Positions 42,347 through 50,741 of a stretch of 64,000 bases of DNA are shown piece by piece (position 1 is the first letter of the stretch; every line of letters begins with the position of its first letter). The notes below the pieces were generated by a model. It was given only the letters and a program-made list of their open reading frames with translations. It was not told the origin of the DNA and searched no databases. The DNA lies in contig NZ_BKAU01000004.1 of NCBI RefSeq assembly GCF_007992715.1, positions 124,001 through 188,000 on the forward strand. The letters run 5' to 3'. Both the position numbers and the translations under genes were made by a program. This stretch comes from Chitinophaga cymbidii (GTDB lineage Bacteria; Bacteroidota; Bacteroidia; Chitinophagales; Chitinophagaceae).

Positions 42347-44734
42347 TTAACGCAGTTCCTTGCTCACCGTTGAACTTTTTTCATCCGGCCTGATATTGCT
42401 GAACAGCTCCACGATCTTCCGCCAGTCCGTACCGTAATTCAGAAAGATCATCTTTCCCTCCGGGGACACCAGGAATTTGGAAGGGTATCCGCGGACGTGG
42501 TAGTCATACTGCACTTTGGTATCAGACAGCGCCGCGGGCAGCGTATACCCTTTCTGGCTGAAAAGGGCGTTCACTTTTTCAGCGTTGTCGAAGCAGGCGA
42601 TGGAAAGAAATGCTTTTTCAGGATCGTTTTTCACCTGGTTGGCAAAGGCGTTGATCTGCGGCAGTTCTTCCCGGCAGGGATGACACCAGGTGCCCCAGAA
42701 ATCGAGCAGCAGCCATTTCCCCGCGTAGTCCGAGAGGCGGTAGGTCTTTCCGTCCACTCCCTGCAACTCGAACGCCGGCGCTGTTTTCCAGGACCGCATC
42801 ACCGATTGCTCAAAGAACTCCGCAAAGTTTTTTTCCGGCAAATGCTGTTTGAATGATTTTTGCACGTCGGGCAGTACGGAAGGGTCTGCGGAAATCTGTT
42901 GGGAGAGCACCATCAATGCTTCCTGGCTGGCGCCTTCTTTCAGCAGCTCGTCCGCAAAATCCTGGCGGTAGCTTTCCTTTGAGCCGAGCAGGGCGCGGTC
43001 ATAGAAGCTGTCGTGCACATTTTCTTCGGGGGATTTCGGTGAAGCGGCCGCGGCCTTTGCGAGGAATATGAATGCCTGCTTGCGGTTGGTATGCTTCAGG
43101 GTATCGTATTTCAGCTTGTAGGCGTAGGCAAGGATGTTCTGTTCCGCGTGGCGGGTGTTGCTGGTGGAGTCCGCGGTGGTTTTTTCCAGTCTGCTGATGG
43201 TATTGTCCAGCAGCCTGCCGGCTTCCGCGGGATGCCCGCTCTGCTGTAGTTTTTTGTATAGCAGCAGGGCGTAGCGGCCGGCATTGCCTGCTTTGAAAAC
43301 GGCGGGCGGGAGGTTGCGGAACTGGTTTGTGATGTATTGCAGGGAATCCTTGCGGCGGAGGTTTTTCGCCGCATGATAAAGGTACATCGGGTAGGTAACA
43401 TGATGGATGAGCGTATCCGGATGATGGGCCGTTCGTTCGATCAGCATGCCGGCGTAGCGTTCACGTCCTTTTGATTCTTCGATCATCCTTTCGATCCGCT
43501 GCTCCGGCCAGCCGATCTTGCGGAAATGGGCAACGGCATCATCAATATTGAACTTCTCCGGACGTGCCAGTTCCTGTGCGAAGCTGTGCTGCACCCAGCC
43601 CCGGAAAGACTGGCGGCTGGCCTTTGACAGATACGTTATCAGCATCATGGCGCTGTCCGCATCCTGACCAATGGCATTTTGCAATCGGTTATGCAGGTGC
43701 GAGCTGTTGCCTTCCAGCAGGTAGATGGGCACCGCGCGCAGCGAATCATCATAGAGGTAGTGGCTTTCCTCGCCGGGCAGGCTTTGCAGGGAGCTGAGCT
43801 TCGCCTGCACATATCTTTTTTGCCGGCCGTATTGCGGATCGAACTTTGCAATGGCGGTATAGAGTTTTGCAGAATCCGTTTCCCCGTTCACGTTCAGCCC
43901 GTCGCTCCAGAAAGAGAACAATACGCTCATTTCCTTTAATGTAGCCGGTACAACGGGTGGTGTGAAAGACGTGTCCAGCAGTTCCAGTTGCATGTTGTCA
44001 GAAATCCGGAAAGCCTTGTTTTCGCCGTTGATAAGGCCGGTGCCGGTCACGTTGTTCTGCAGGTTTGCGCCGCGTATCTTTTTACCGGCATCGTCCCAGT
44101 CATATTCATAACGGTATTCCCGCCGGTCGCCGCCGGTTTTTTTAGCGGTATTTTCCCGCGCGGAGATATGCATGATGCCGCCGGGAGCGCCGGAAACCGA
44201 ATACAATATGGAAGAATCCTTGCTTTGCCATGTTGGCTGGCCTTTCGGGTAAGTAAAGAATATCGCGTTGGTTTCCTGCAGCAGGTAGTACGGGAGGCCA
44301 CTGGTCATTGCCTGCAGGTGATCCTTCCTGATATGCCATTCGCGCCCTTTCTTTTGCAGCACCTTCACCAGTTCCGGCTGCTCCGGAGGTGTGCCGCCCA
44401 GGGTCAATTCCACCGGTTCATGCAGCAGCGCCAGCTGCAGCAGTTCATCCGAAGAGCTGATGGAGGTTTCATGCAGACGGGCTGCGTCAAAATGCGCCTG
44501 CCCCCGGGTGTTGCGGTAATCGAGCAGGGTGCTTTCTATCCGCCATCTTCCTTCCGGCAGCTGTTCAAGCACTTTGAACCGGTAAATGGCCGTATTCGAT
44601 ACGGAATCCATATCCGTTTGATGGAGCGTTTTTGTCACTTTGTAAAGAAGGGTAGTGCCGGGCTGTACCTGGGCGGGGGCAACGGTGGCATGGCAGGCGC
44701 CCAGCAACAAGGATAATATCGTCCTGTATTTCAT
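42347..44734 (-). CDS. Large exported TlpA-like thioredoxin-domain protein
   Basis: A 795-residue protein with a signal peptide (about 1-21). The first 300 residues form a beta-rich region of unknown family (GTTLLYKVTKTLHQTDMDSV; EGRWRIESTLLDYRN). About 330-640 is mostly helical with TPR-like character. The C-terminal thioredoxin fold (about 655-785) has WGTWCHPCREELPQ with redox Cys684 and Cys687, and RGYPSKFLVSPEGK with the cis-Pro. It should act in the periplasm in thiol-disulfide chemistry. It is divergent from the M48 protease and has no operon partner. Confidence 0.86.
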   Translation of the reverse strand: MKYRTILSLLLGACHATVAPAQVQPGTTLLYKVTKTLHQTDMDSVSNTAIYRFKVLEQLPEGRWRIESTLLDYRNTRGQAHFDAARLHETSISSSDELLQLALLHEPVELTLGGTPPEQPELVKVLQKKGREWHIRKDHLQAMTSGLPYYLLQETNAIFFTYPKGQPTWQSKDSSILYSVSGAPGGIMHISARENTAKKTGGDRREYRYEYDWDDAGKKIRGANLQNNVTGTGLINGENKAFRISDNMQLELLDTSFTPPVVPATLKEMSVLFSFWSDGLNVNGETDSAKLYTAIAKFDPQYGRQKRYVQAKLSSLQSLPGEESHYLYDDSLRAVPIYLLEGNSSHLHNRLQNAIGQDADSAMMLITYLSKASRQSFRGWVQHSFAQELARPEKFNIDDAVAHFRKIGWPEQRIERMIEESKGRERYAGMLIERTAHHPDTLIHHVTYPMYLYHAAKNLRRKDSLQYITNQFRNLPPAVFKAGNAGRYALLLYKKLQQSGHPAEAGRLLDNTISRLEKTTADSTSNTRHAEQNILAYAYKLKYDTLKHTNRKQAFIFLAKAAAASPKSPEENVHDSFYDRALLGSKESYRQDFADELLKEGASQEALMVLSQQISADPSVLPDVQKSFKQHLPEKNFAEFFEQSVMRSWKTAPAFELQGVDGKTYRLSDYAGKWLLLDFWGTWCHPCREELPQINAFANQVKNDPEKAFLSIACFDNAEKVNALFSQKGYTLPAALSDTKVQYDYHVRGYPSKFLVSPEGKMIFLNYGTDWRKIVELFSNIRPDEKSSTVSKELR

Positions 44735-44755
44735 AGCTTTTATTTGGAGCGGTTA

Positions 44756-44783
44756 AATGTAATTATTAATTTCCAATTACATT
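44756..44783. promoter_or_regulatory. Inverted repeat in a divergent promoter region
   Basis: AATGTAATT / AATTACATT, a perfect 9-bp inverted repeat with a 10-base spacer, sits in the 63 bases between the divergent TlpA-like and M48 genes, 14 bases before the M48 ATG. A role as an operator for one or both genes is possible; no regulator is linked. Confidence 0.35.
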
Positions 44784-44797
44784 ATAAGTCTGTACCT

Positions 44798-46870
44798 ATG
44801 CCTGATCTTTCTTTCTACCCGCCCAACCCCCTGTCGGTAAACCCCGGGCTGACCGTTCCCGCTGCTTCCTTCCGGAAACAGGTGATCCGGGTGATCGGTG
44901 CGATCATCCTGTTCTGTTTCGTATACCTGTTGCTGTTACTGATGGCCGCCGGCCTTGCCGCGCTGTGCATTATGGGCGGTGTTTTCCTGATCGTGAACAT
45001 GCCCAAGCTGATCACGCTGATACTGGGATTGGGGATCATAGGCGTAGGGGTGATGGTGCTCATCTTCCTCATCAAGTTTGTATTTGCCCGGCAGTCCCAC
45101 ACCAATCCCAACAGGGTGGAGATATTCGAAGAGGACCATCCGGACCTGTTCGCTTTTATCCGCCAGCTGACCATCGATACGAACACGCCCATGCCACGGA
45201 AAGTTTTTATTGTGCAGGATGTGAACGCCGCCGTTTTTTATAATTCCAGCTTCTGGAGCATGTTCCTGCCGGTAAGAAAGAACCTGGAAATAGGGCTTGG
45301 GTTGGTGAACGTACTGAACCTGAGCGAATTCAAAATGGTGCTGGCGCATGAGTTCGGCCACTTTTCCCAGCGGAGCATGAAGCTCGGCAGTTATGTGTTC
45401 ACCATGAACAAGGCCATTTATAACATGCTGTATGAAAATTCGGGTTACGATAAAACATTGAACGCCTGGGCCAACATCCACAGCATTTTCGCGTTGACGG
45501 CCACGCTCACCGTATGGATCGCGCGGCTTATCCAGTCCGTGCTCCGCGGCATGTACAGCGTCATCAACCTGCAATACATGAGCCTTTCCCGCGAAATGGA
45601 ATTTCATGCGGACGCGGTGGCCGTATCCGTTACCGGCAGCGATATCGCCACCTCCGCGATGCGCCGGATAGAATATGTGAACGGCGGCATGAACTATTGC
45701 ATCAACAAGGCCGGGGAACTCGCCGGCAATAACAGCGCCATGCAGAACATGTTCGAAACGCAACGCAGGGTGAACCATTATTTTGCGGACATCAACCAGA
45801 TTGCGATGGTGGACGGCCTTCCGCATATTACCAACGAATGCCTGTCGAAATTCACCGGCAGCCGCCTGAAATATAAAGACCAGTGGGCGACCCATCCCTC
45901 GATGGAGGAGCGGGAAGAACGTTTCCGGCTGGCGGGGGTGGAGAATGCCGCGGACAACCGCAGCGCATGGGTGCTTTTCTCCGATAAAACGGGGCTGGAA
46001 GAATCCATGACCCGGCATTATTTTTCCGTGAACTTCCCCGATGCGGAAATAAAGGAAATGGTGGACAGCGAAACGCTGATCGATAGCGTAAAGGAATACC
46101 GCCAGCTGTATGAATTCCCGGCGGCGTTCAATGATTATTACGATAACCGCTCCTTCCAGCCCATCGATCCGGACCGCATTGTTCCCGATGCGCATTCGTT
46201 CGCGGAGCGGTATGATCCGGCCGTTGTGCAGCGCATCAAACGGTATTTTCAGAATATGCACGACCTGGCCTGCCTGCAGGCTATGGAAAGAAAAGAGATC
46301 GATGTGAAATATTTTCAGTTCGATCAGCAGCATCATACGCTCAGCGAAGCCGGCGGCGTGATAAAAGAACTGGAATCGGAAATAGAAACGGACAAGCAAT
46401 GGCTGCTGGACATGGACCATGCGGCTTTCCGCTTTCACCAGCAAAATGCAGCCGCTGCGGCGGAGCTGAAGCAGGCATATGAACACGTGATAGCCCTGCA
46501 GGAAGAAGCTGGTCAGCTGGATGCCATTGTGCAGAAGATACTGGGGCGCATCAATTACCTTTACCAGGTGCAGCAGTTTTCACTGGAAACCCTGAAAAGC
46601 GAGCTGGATACGCTGAAAGCCGATGAACAGGCTTTCCGCGAAGCGCTGGAAAAGATACGGCGCAGCGGTGTGGTGGAGCCGGCTGTTGATAAAACTTTCG
46701 CGGAGGATGCGGCTACGTTCCTGGGAAGCCAGGCGGAATACATGAAAGACGATGTGGCGCAGGGGCCCGCGATCGTTGCGTTGTACGAGCTGGCTAACCG
46801 GACGGCCGTATGTTTCTCCAGGGCCATTGAGCGGAAGCGCAAGCATTACCTCGAAATGGCGGCATCATAA
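44798..46870 (+). CDS. M48 family membrane metallopeptidase
   Basis: A 690-residue protein from the ATG at 44798; an upstream in-frame TTG at 44744 is rejected since the divergent-promoter repeat lies between. Two hydrophobic segments (about 30-65 and 69-97) anchor it. The peptidase domain has the zinc motif HEFGH (184-188) inside VLAHEFGHFSQRSM and a third ligand in SREMEFHADAVAVS. About 480-690 is a long coiled-coil-like helical extension (EAGGVIKELESEIETDKQWL; VQQFSLETLKSELDTLKADE). M48 members such as HtpX and Oma1 act in membrane protein quality control; the helical extension may recognise substrate. No neighbour explains its job. Confidence 0.9.
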   Translation: MPDLSFYPPNPLSVNPGLTVPAASFRKQVIRVIGAIILFCFVYLLLLLMAAGLAALCIMGGVFLIVNMPKLITLILGLGIIGVGVMVLIFLIKFVFARQSHTNPNRVEIFEEDHPDLFAFIRQLTIDTNTPMPRKVFIVQDVNAAVFYNSSFWSMFLPVRKNLEIGLGLVNVLNLSEFKMVLAHEFGHFSQRSMKLGSYVFTMNKAIYNMLYENSGYDKTLNAWANIHSIFALTATLTVWIARLIQSVLRGMYSVINLQYMSLSREMEFHADAVAVSVTGSDIATSAMRRIEYVNGGMNYCINKAGELAGNNSAMQNMFETQRRVNHYFADINQIAMVDGLPHITNECLSKFTGSRLKYKDQWATHPSMEEREERFRLAGVENAADNRSAWVLFSDKTGLEESMTRHYFSVNFPDAEIKEMVDSETLIDSVKEYRQLYEFPAAFNDYYDNRSFQPIDPDRIVPDAHSFAERYDPAVVQRIKRYFQNMHDLACLQAMERKEIDVKYFQFDQQHHTLSEAGGVIKELESEIETDKQWLLDMDHAAFRFHQQNAAAAAELKQAYEHVIALQEEAGQLDAIVQKILGRINYLYQVQQFSLETLKSELDTLKADEQAFREALEKIRRSGVVEPAVDKTFAEDAATFLGSQAEYMKDDVAQGPAIVALYELANRTAVCFSRAIERKRKHYLEMAAS

Positions 46871-46883
46871 AACGCCCCGCCAC

Positions 46884-47429
46884 TTATTGCAATGCCTGCA
46901 CCTTTGCTGCCGGATAATCATTGAAAGATGCATCCGTATATGCCTGCCTGTTTAAAGCCGCTGCCGTGCCTGTGTTGGCAATGATCACGAGGCGGATACG
47001 GTGGTGCCAGGATTGCGTGGTGGGCGTGCCGTTCTGGTCTTTCCGGAGTAGTACGGACCCGACCTTCACCTCCGCCGTTACCCGTATATTCCTTTCCGTA
47101 TGATAGGGAACCATGCCCCATCCCGAGAAATCTGACGTATACACATATACGAGTATGGTGCTGTTCTCAAGAACGCTCGCCGTAAGCACTTTGGGCGCCG
47201 GAACGCTGAGGTAGGAGTAGGTGCCAGAGGCCGTCCAGGTCATTGTTGCAATATCCTTTTCGTAGACCTTCACATTGGCATTCCCGGCGGGGCCTTGCGG
47301 GCCCTGTGGCCCTGCGCCGCCCTGCGGGCCTTGTTCGCCCTGCGCTCCCTGCGGTCCGGCAGGGCCTTCCTTGGAGCAGGAGAAAAGTAACAGGGGCACC
47401 GCCAGGAACAGAATTGAAAGCTGTTTCAT
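46884..47429 (-). CDS. Collagen-repeat lipoprotein
   Basis: A 181-residue lipoprotein (lipobox LLLFSC, Cys18). Residues 22-51 are ten uninterrupted Gly-X-Y triplets, beginning GPAGPQGAQG, rich in Pro at X and Gln at Y. The remaining 130 residues form a beta-rich globular domain (VLENSTILVYVYTSDFSGWG). Trimer formation through the collagen tract is likely by analogy with bacterial collagen-like proteins. It is expected at the cell surface; partners are unknown. It converges on the M48 gene. Confidence 0.86.
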   Translation of the reverse strand: MKQLSILFLAVPLLLFSCSKEGPAGPQGAQGEQGPQGGAGPQGPQGPAGNANVKVYEKDIATMTWTASGTYSYLSVPAPKVLTASVLENSTILVYVYTSDFSGWGMVPYHTERNIRVTAEVKVGSVLLRKDQNGTPTTQSWHHRIRLVIIANTGTAAALNRQAYTDASFNDYPAAKVQALQ

Positions 47430-47569
47430 AACAAAAATATTTTTGGGGTTTAGTGATGTAAAAATAGGAAGGAGGGAAGGAGGAGGGCAAGCGTATTTCT
47501 ACCTGAATTTGCCATCTCGCGGGAGCAGATTGCAGCTTACCGCCCAAAATGCTATGTTTACCGAATAAA

Positions 47570-47601
47570 TTTCATACCCCCCGCCGCGCCGGATAGCTTT
47601 A
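47570..47601 (+). promoter_or_regulatory. Candidate promoter of the lipoprotein-kinase operon
   Basis: TTTC (47570-47573), 20-base spacer, TAGCTTTA (47594-47601): one mismatch in each box from the Bacteroidota consensus TTTG-N19/20-TAnnTTTG. It ends 20 bases before the first ATG of the plus-strand operon. Confidence 0.4.
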
Positions 47602-47621
47602 CGGTATAAAAATCCTTCATC

Positions 47622-48242
47622 ATGAAAAGAACGATCATTGTCACCACACTGCTGCTGTTTGCGCTCGGTTTCAGCGGATGCCTGTACACCCTGCATCCGC
47701 TGTTCACGGCCAAAGACCTTTCCTTTGATCCACGCCTGGCCGGCAACTGGAAGATCGACGAAGACAATACCGCGGTCTTCGAAAGAGGCAGCTCCGCATC
47801 CTTCAGCAGGTTGCCCGCCGCCATCCGGCAGCTGGCGGACAAAGCCTATACCGTTACCGTAAAGAACAAAGAGGGAGCAGTGGTACAAGCCTATTACGCC
47901 TTTCTGCTCCACATCGGCGGAAATCTTTACCTGGATTATTTTCCGGCGGAAACATCCTGGCAGCAGGCATACGATAGCTTTTACCGGCAGCATTTCACGC
48001 CGCTTCACAGCATCTACAAGGTCCGTTTCAATGGCGACCGCTCCTTTGATGCCAGCCAGTTCAATACGGATTACCTGCAGGGGCTGATCAACAAAAAGCA
48101 GATCCGCATTCACCATGAAACCCGCTTTGACGGCGCTACGCTCATCACGGCGTCTACCGAAGAGCTGCAACAGTACGTGCTCAAGTACGGCGATGTGCCG
48201 CAGGCTTATGAATCCGCATCCACTTACGAAAAAATCAATTAA
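47622..48242 (+). CDS. Lipoprotein of unknown function, paralogue A
   Basis: A 206-residue lipoprotein (lipobox GFSGC, Cys20). After YTLHPLF the mature protein has SFDPRLAGNWKIDEDNTAVF, and the C-terminus has TLITASTEELQQYVLKYGD. These segments are matched by the next gene (DSRLTGTWNSAEGEMRIEP; CIISASSEELQKFVEKYAAD), so the two arose by tandem duplication and have diverged. The family is not recognised. It heads a unit with the paralogue, a sensor kinase and a response regulator. Confidence 0.82.
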   Translation: MKRTIIVTTLLLFALGFSGCLYTLHPLFTAKDLSFDPRLAGNWKIDEDNTAVFERGSSASFSRLPAAIRQLADKAYTVTVKNKEGAVVQAYYAFLLHIGGNLYLDYFPAETSWQQAYDSFYRQHFTPLHSIYKVRFNGDRSFDASQFNTDYLQGLINKKQIRIHHETRFDGATLITASTEELQQYVLKYGDVPQAYESASTYEKIN

Positions 48243-48244
48243 GC

Positions 48245-48889
48245 ATGAAAACGATCAGTTTATTCGCCATCGCGGCCATCATCATATTTTTACCGTCCTG
48301 CATCACCACACTGCAGCCGCTGGCAACGGAAGACAGGATGATCACGGACAGCCGCCTTACCGGCACATGGAACAGCGCGGAAGGAGAGATGCGCATAGAG
48401 CCGGTATTGCTCAGCCGCACCTACCGGCAGGCAAAGATCACGGACGCGGGGGGAGACAGCGCCCGGATGTCCAGGACCTATATGCTGTCCTACGAAAAGA
48501 ACGGCATCCACTACAACATGTTTGCATCATTCATACAAGTTGGTGAACATTTGTTCATGGACCTGCGGCCCGCAATAATAGCAGACGCGCAAAGAGAAGA
48601 TGATAATAACGGCTATGATTTTAACCCCGATTACATGCCCGGCTATACGATCGCAAAAGTGGAATGGAAGAACGACCGGCAGCTGGCGGTGCAGTTCGCG
48701 GACGGCGCTTTTGTACGACGGCAGCTGGAAAGCGGCCATCTGCGGCTGAAGCATGAGCTGGACGATCTGTTCGGCACCTGCATTATCAGCGCATCTTCCG
48801 AAGAGCTGCAAAAGTTTGTTGAAAAATATGCGGCCGACGAACGTTTGTTCAGCAACCGGAATTCCGTTACCTTGACGAGAAAAGGCTAA
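48245..48889 (+). CDS. Lipoprotein of unknown function, paralogue B
   Basis: A 214-residue lipoprotein (lipobox FLPSC, Cys19), beginning 2 bases after paralogue A stops. LQPLATEDRMITDSRLTGTW near the lipid anchor and LIISASSEEL-type motif near residue 180 match paralogue A. It also has a longer middle segment (NNGYDFNPDYMPGYTIAKVE). The two may form a heterocomplex in the periplasm or under the outer membrane; their link with the adjacent kinase suggests an envelope-sensing role, which is inference. Confidence 0.82.
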   Translation: MKTISLFAIAAIIIFLPSCITTLQPLATEDRMITDSRLTGTWNSAEGEMRIEPVLLSRTYRQAKITDAGGDSARMSRTYMLSYEKNGIHYNMFASFIQVGEHLFMDLRPAIIADAQREDDNNGYDFNPDYMPGYTIAKVEWKNDRQLAVQFADGAFVRRQLESGHLRLKHELDDLFGTCIISASSEELQKFVEKYAADERLFSNRNSVTLTRKG

Positions 48890-48894
48890 GTCGT

Positions 48895-49938
48895 ATGCGT
48901 ACCGGATTTTGGCTCTATCACCCCATTCCCCGTTTTTTACAACACCTCTTTTTCTGGGCATTCACGTATTTCATATTCGTGCAGGTCTTTAAATCAGGCG
49001 CCCGCGTAGCGAAAGTAGATTACATCTACGCGGCGCTTTTTCACGTCACTTTACTGCCGGCGGTTTACGTCAACCTGAAAGTATTGATCCCCTATTTTGC
49101 CAACACGGAAAAATGGGCGCGATACTTTGCGCTGCTGCTGCCGCTGCTGGTATTGTGCACCTGGCTGAATCACCAGTTCTTCCAGGAATGGTCGGTGTAT
49201 TTGTTTCCGGATTTTTTTTTCATCTCCTATTTTTCCTGGTGGGAACTGACATTGTTCTTTGCTGCTTACGCAGGGCTAAGCGCGCTGCTGAAGTTCTCGA
49301 AGTCCTGGTTCATGGTACACGACCTCAAACGGCAGCTCCTGCAGGCGGAAACAGACCGGGTGCAGCTGGAACTGACAGCCCTGAAAGCGCAGATCAACCC
49401 TCATTTTTTCTTCAATACCCTGAACGGCATTTACGCCATGGCGCTGGAAAAGGACGAAAGGTTGCCGGGCACGGTGTTGCAGCTGTCCCACCTCATGCGG
49501 TATTTCCTGTATGAAACGCAGATGCAGTTTGTGCCGCTGGAAAAGGAATGGGCGGTGTTGCAGGATTACATTGCGTTGCAAAAGATCCGATCGGGCCATG
49601 CTTTGCATGTGAACGTGCAAATGGAAGGAGAGATCGCCTTGCAGCAGCTGCCGCCGATGGTGCTGATCACGTTTATGGAAAATGCCTTCAAACACGGCGC
49701 GCGGGGAAACAACGGGCAGATGCTGGTAGACGTATACCTGAGTGTGGAGCCGCGTTCCATCCAGTTCAGGCTGGAAAACACCAAAGGCACGGCAGACAAT
49801 GCGGAGGCGGACAATCATAAAGGCGTTGGACTGGAAAACGTAAAGCGGCGGCTCGCGCTGCTGTATCCGCAACGGCATACGCTCAGGGTAACGGAGCACC
49901 GGGAAGATTTTGTGGTAAGTCTTAACTTGCAGCTATGA
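48895..49938 (+). CDS. LytS-type sensor histidine kinase
   Basis: A 347-residue inner-membrane kinase. Four membrane helices fill about 12-135. A short coiled coil (LKRQLLQAETDRVQLELTAL) leads to the HisKA-like (His_kinase) box ALKAQINPHFFFNTLNGI with the phosphorylated His160. The ATPase half has the N box MENAFKHGARGNNG and the G box GVGLENVKRRLALLYP. It follows the lipoprotein pair by 5 bases and overlaps its response regulator by ATGA. The stimulus is unknown, possibly reported by the lipoproteins. Confidence 0.94.
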   Translation: MRTGFWLYHPIPRFLQHLFFWAFTYFIFVQVFKSGARVAKVDYIYAALFHVTLLPAVYVNLKVLIPYFANTEKWARYFALLLPLLVLCTWLNHQFFQEWSVYLFPDFFFISYFSWWELTLFFAAYAGLSALLKFSKSWFMVHDLKRQLLQAETDRVQLELTALKAQINPHFFFNTLNGIYAMALEKDERLPGTVLQLSHLMRYFLYETQMQFVPLEKEWAVLQDYIALQKIRSGHALHVNVQMEGEIALQQLPPMVLITFMENAFKHGARGNNGQMLVDVYLSVEPRSIQFRLENTKGTADNAEADNHKGVGLENVKRRLALLYPQRHTLRVTEHREDFVVSLNLQL

Positions 49939-50633
49939 GCGTCGTATATCAATGCCTGGTAGTGGAAGACGAGCCGCTGGCGCAGCAGGTGCTGGAAAAA
50001 TATATCCGGGAGCATCCCTGCCTGGAGCTGGCGGGCATCTGCGGCGATGCGCAGGAAGCGCAGCAGTTCCTGGCAAAGCAGCCTGTGCCCCTTATTTTCC
50101 TGGACATCAACCTCCCGCGGCGCTCCGGCATCAGCTTCCTGAAAGGATTATACCATCCGCCGCACATCATTTTTACCACCGCATACCCGGAATATGCCGT
50201 GCAGGGCTTTGAGCTGGATGCGGTGGACTATCTCCTGAAACCCTTTTCCTACGAACGTTTCCTGAAGGCGGTGAACAAGCTCCTGGAAAAAGCCGGGCCA
50301 ACACCGGCACAGCCGTCCTCCATTTTTGTAAAAGCTGGCAAGAAGGTATACCGCGTGAACCTGGAAGACATACTGTACCTCGAGGCGGTGGACGATTACG
50401 TGAACGTTATTACACCCGCATCGCAATACCTGGTGCACGATACGCTGAAGAGCATGCTGGAACAACTGCCGGCATCGCAGTTTGTGCGGGTGCATAAAAG
50501 CTATATCATTTCAAAGGACCATATCGTATTCCTCGAAGGCAACTATGTGCGTGTGGGTACGAAAGACATTCCCGTTGGGCTTTCTTACCGCGATGGACTG
50601 CAGCAGCTGACCGGTGCAAAGAAGGGCCGGTAA
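49935..50633 (+). CDS. LytTR-family response regulator
   Basis: A 232-residue regulator. The receiver domain (about 7-118) has acidic EDE at 11-13, phospho-acceptor Asp57 (LIFLDINLP), Thr/Lys switch residues in TTAYPEYA and LLKPFSYERF. The LytTR DNA-binding domain (about 130-228) has ILYLEAVDDYVNVITPASQY, FVRVHKSYIIS and GNYVRVGTKDIPVGLSYRD. Such pairs bind imperfect direct repeats; none was found by eye. A nearby likely target is the permease 108 bases downstream or its own operon. Confidence 0.95.
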   Translation: MSVVYQCLVVEDEPLAQQVLEKYIREHPCLELAGICGDAQEAQQFLAKQPVPLIFLDINLPRRSGISFLKGLYHPPHIIFTTAYPEYAVQGFELDAVDYLLKPFSYERFLKAVNKLLEKAGPTPAQPSSIFVKAGKKVYRVNLEDILYLEAVDDYVNVITPASQYLVHDTLKSMLEQLPASQFVRVHKSYIISKDHIVFLEGNYVRVGTKDIPVGLSYRDGLQQLTGAKKGR

Positions 50634-50741
50634 GCGGTCAATGCCTGTCCGGAAACGAACACTTTAGCCCGGAGATATCTTTACAAAGGATTGAAAATCA
50701 TATATTGATATTGTTGGCATATTTTTCCCGGATGCATCCTC

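Noticed and set aside
44936..46486. A 516-codon open frame on the minus strand inside the M48 gene
   Set aside because: The plus frame contains HEFGH and other protease motifs; the antisense frame has no recognisable feature.
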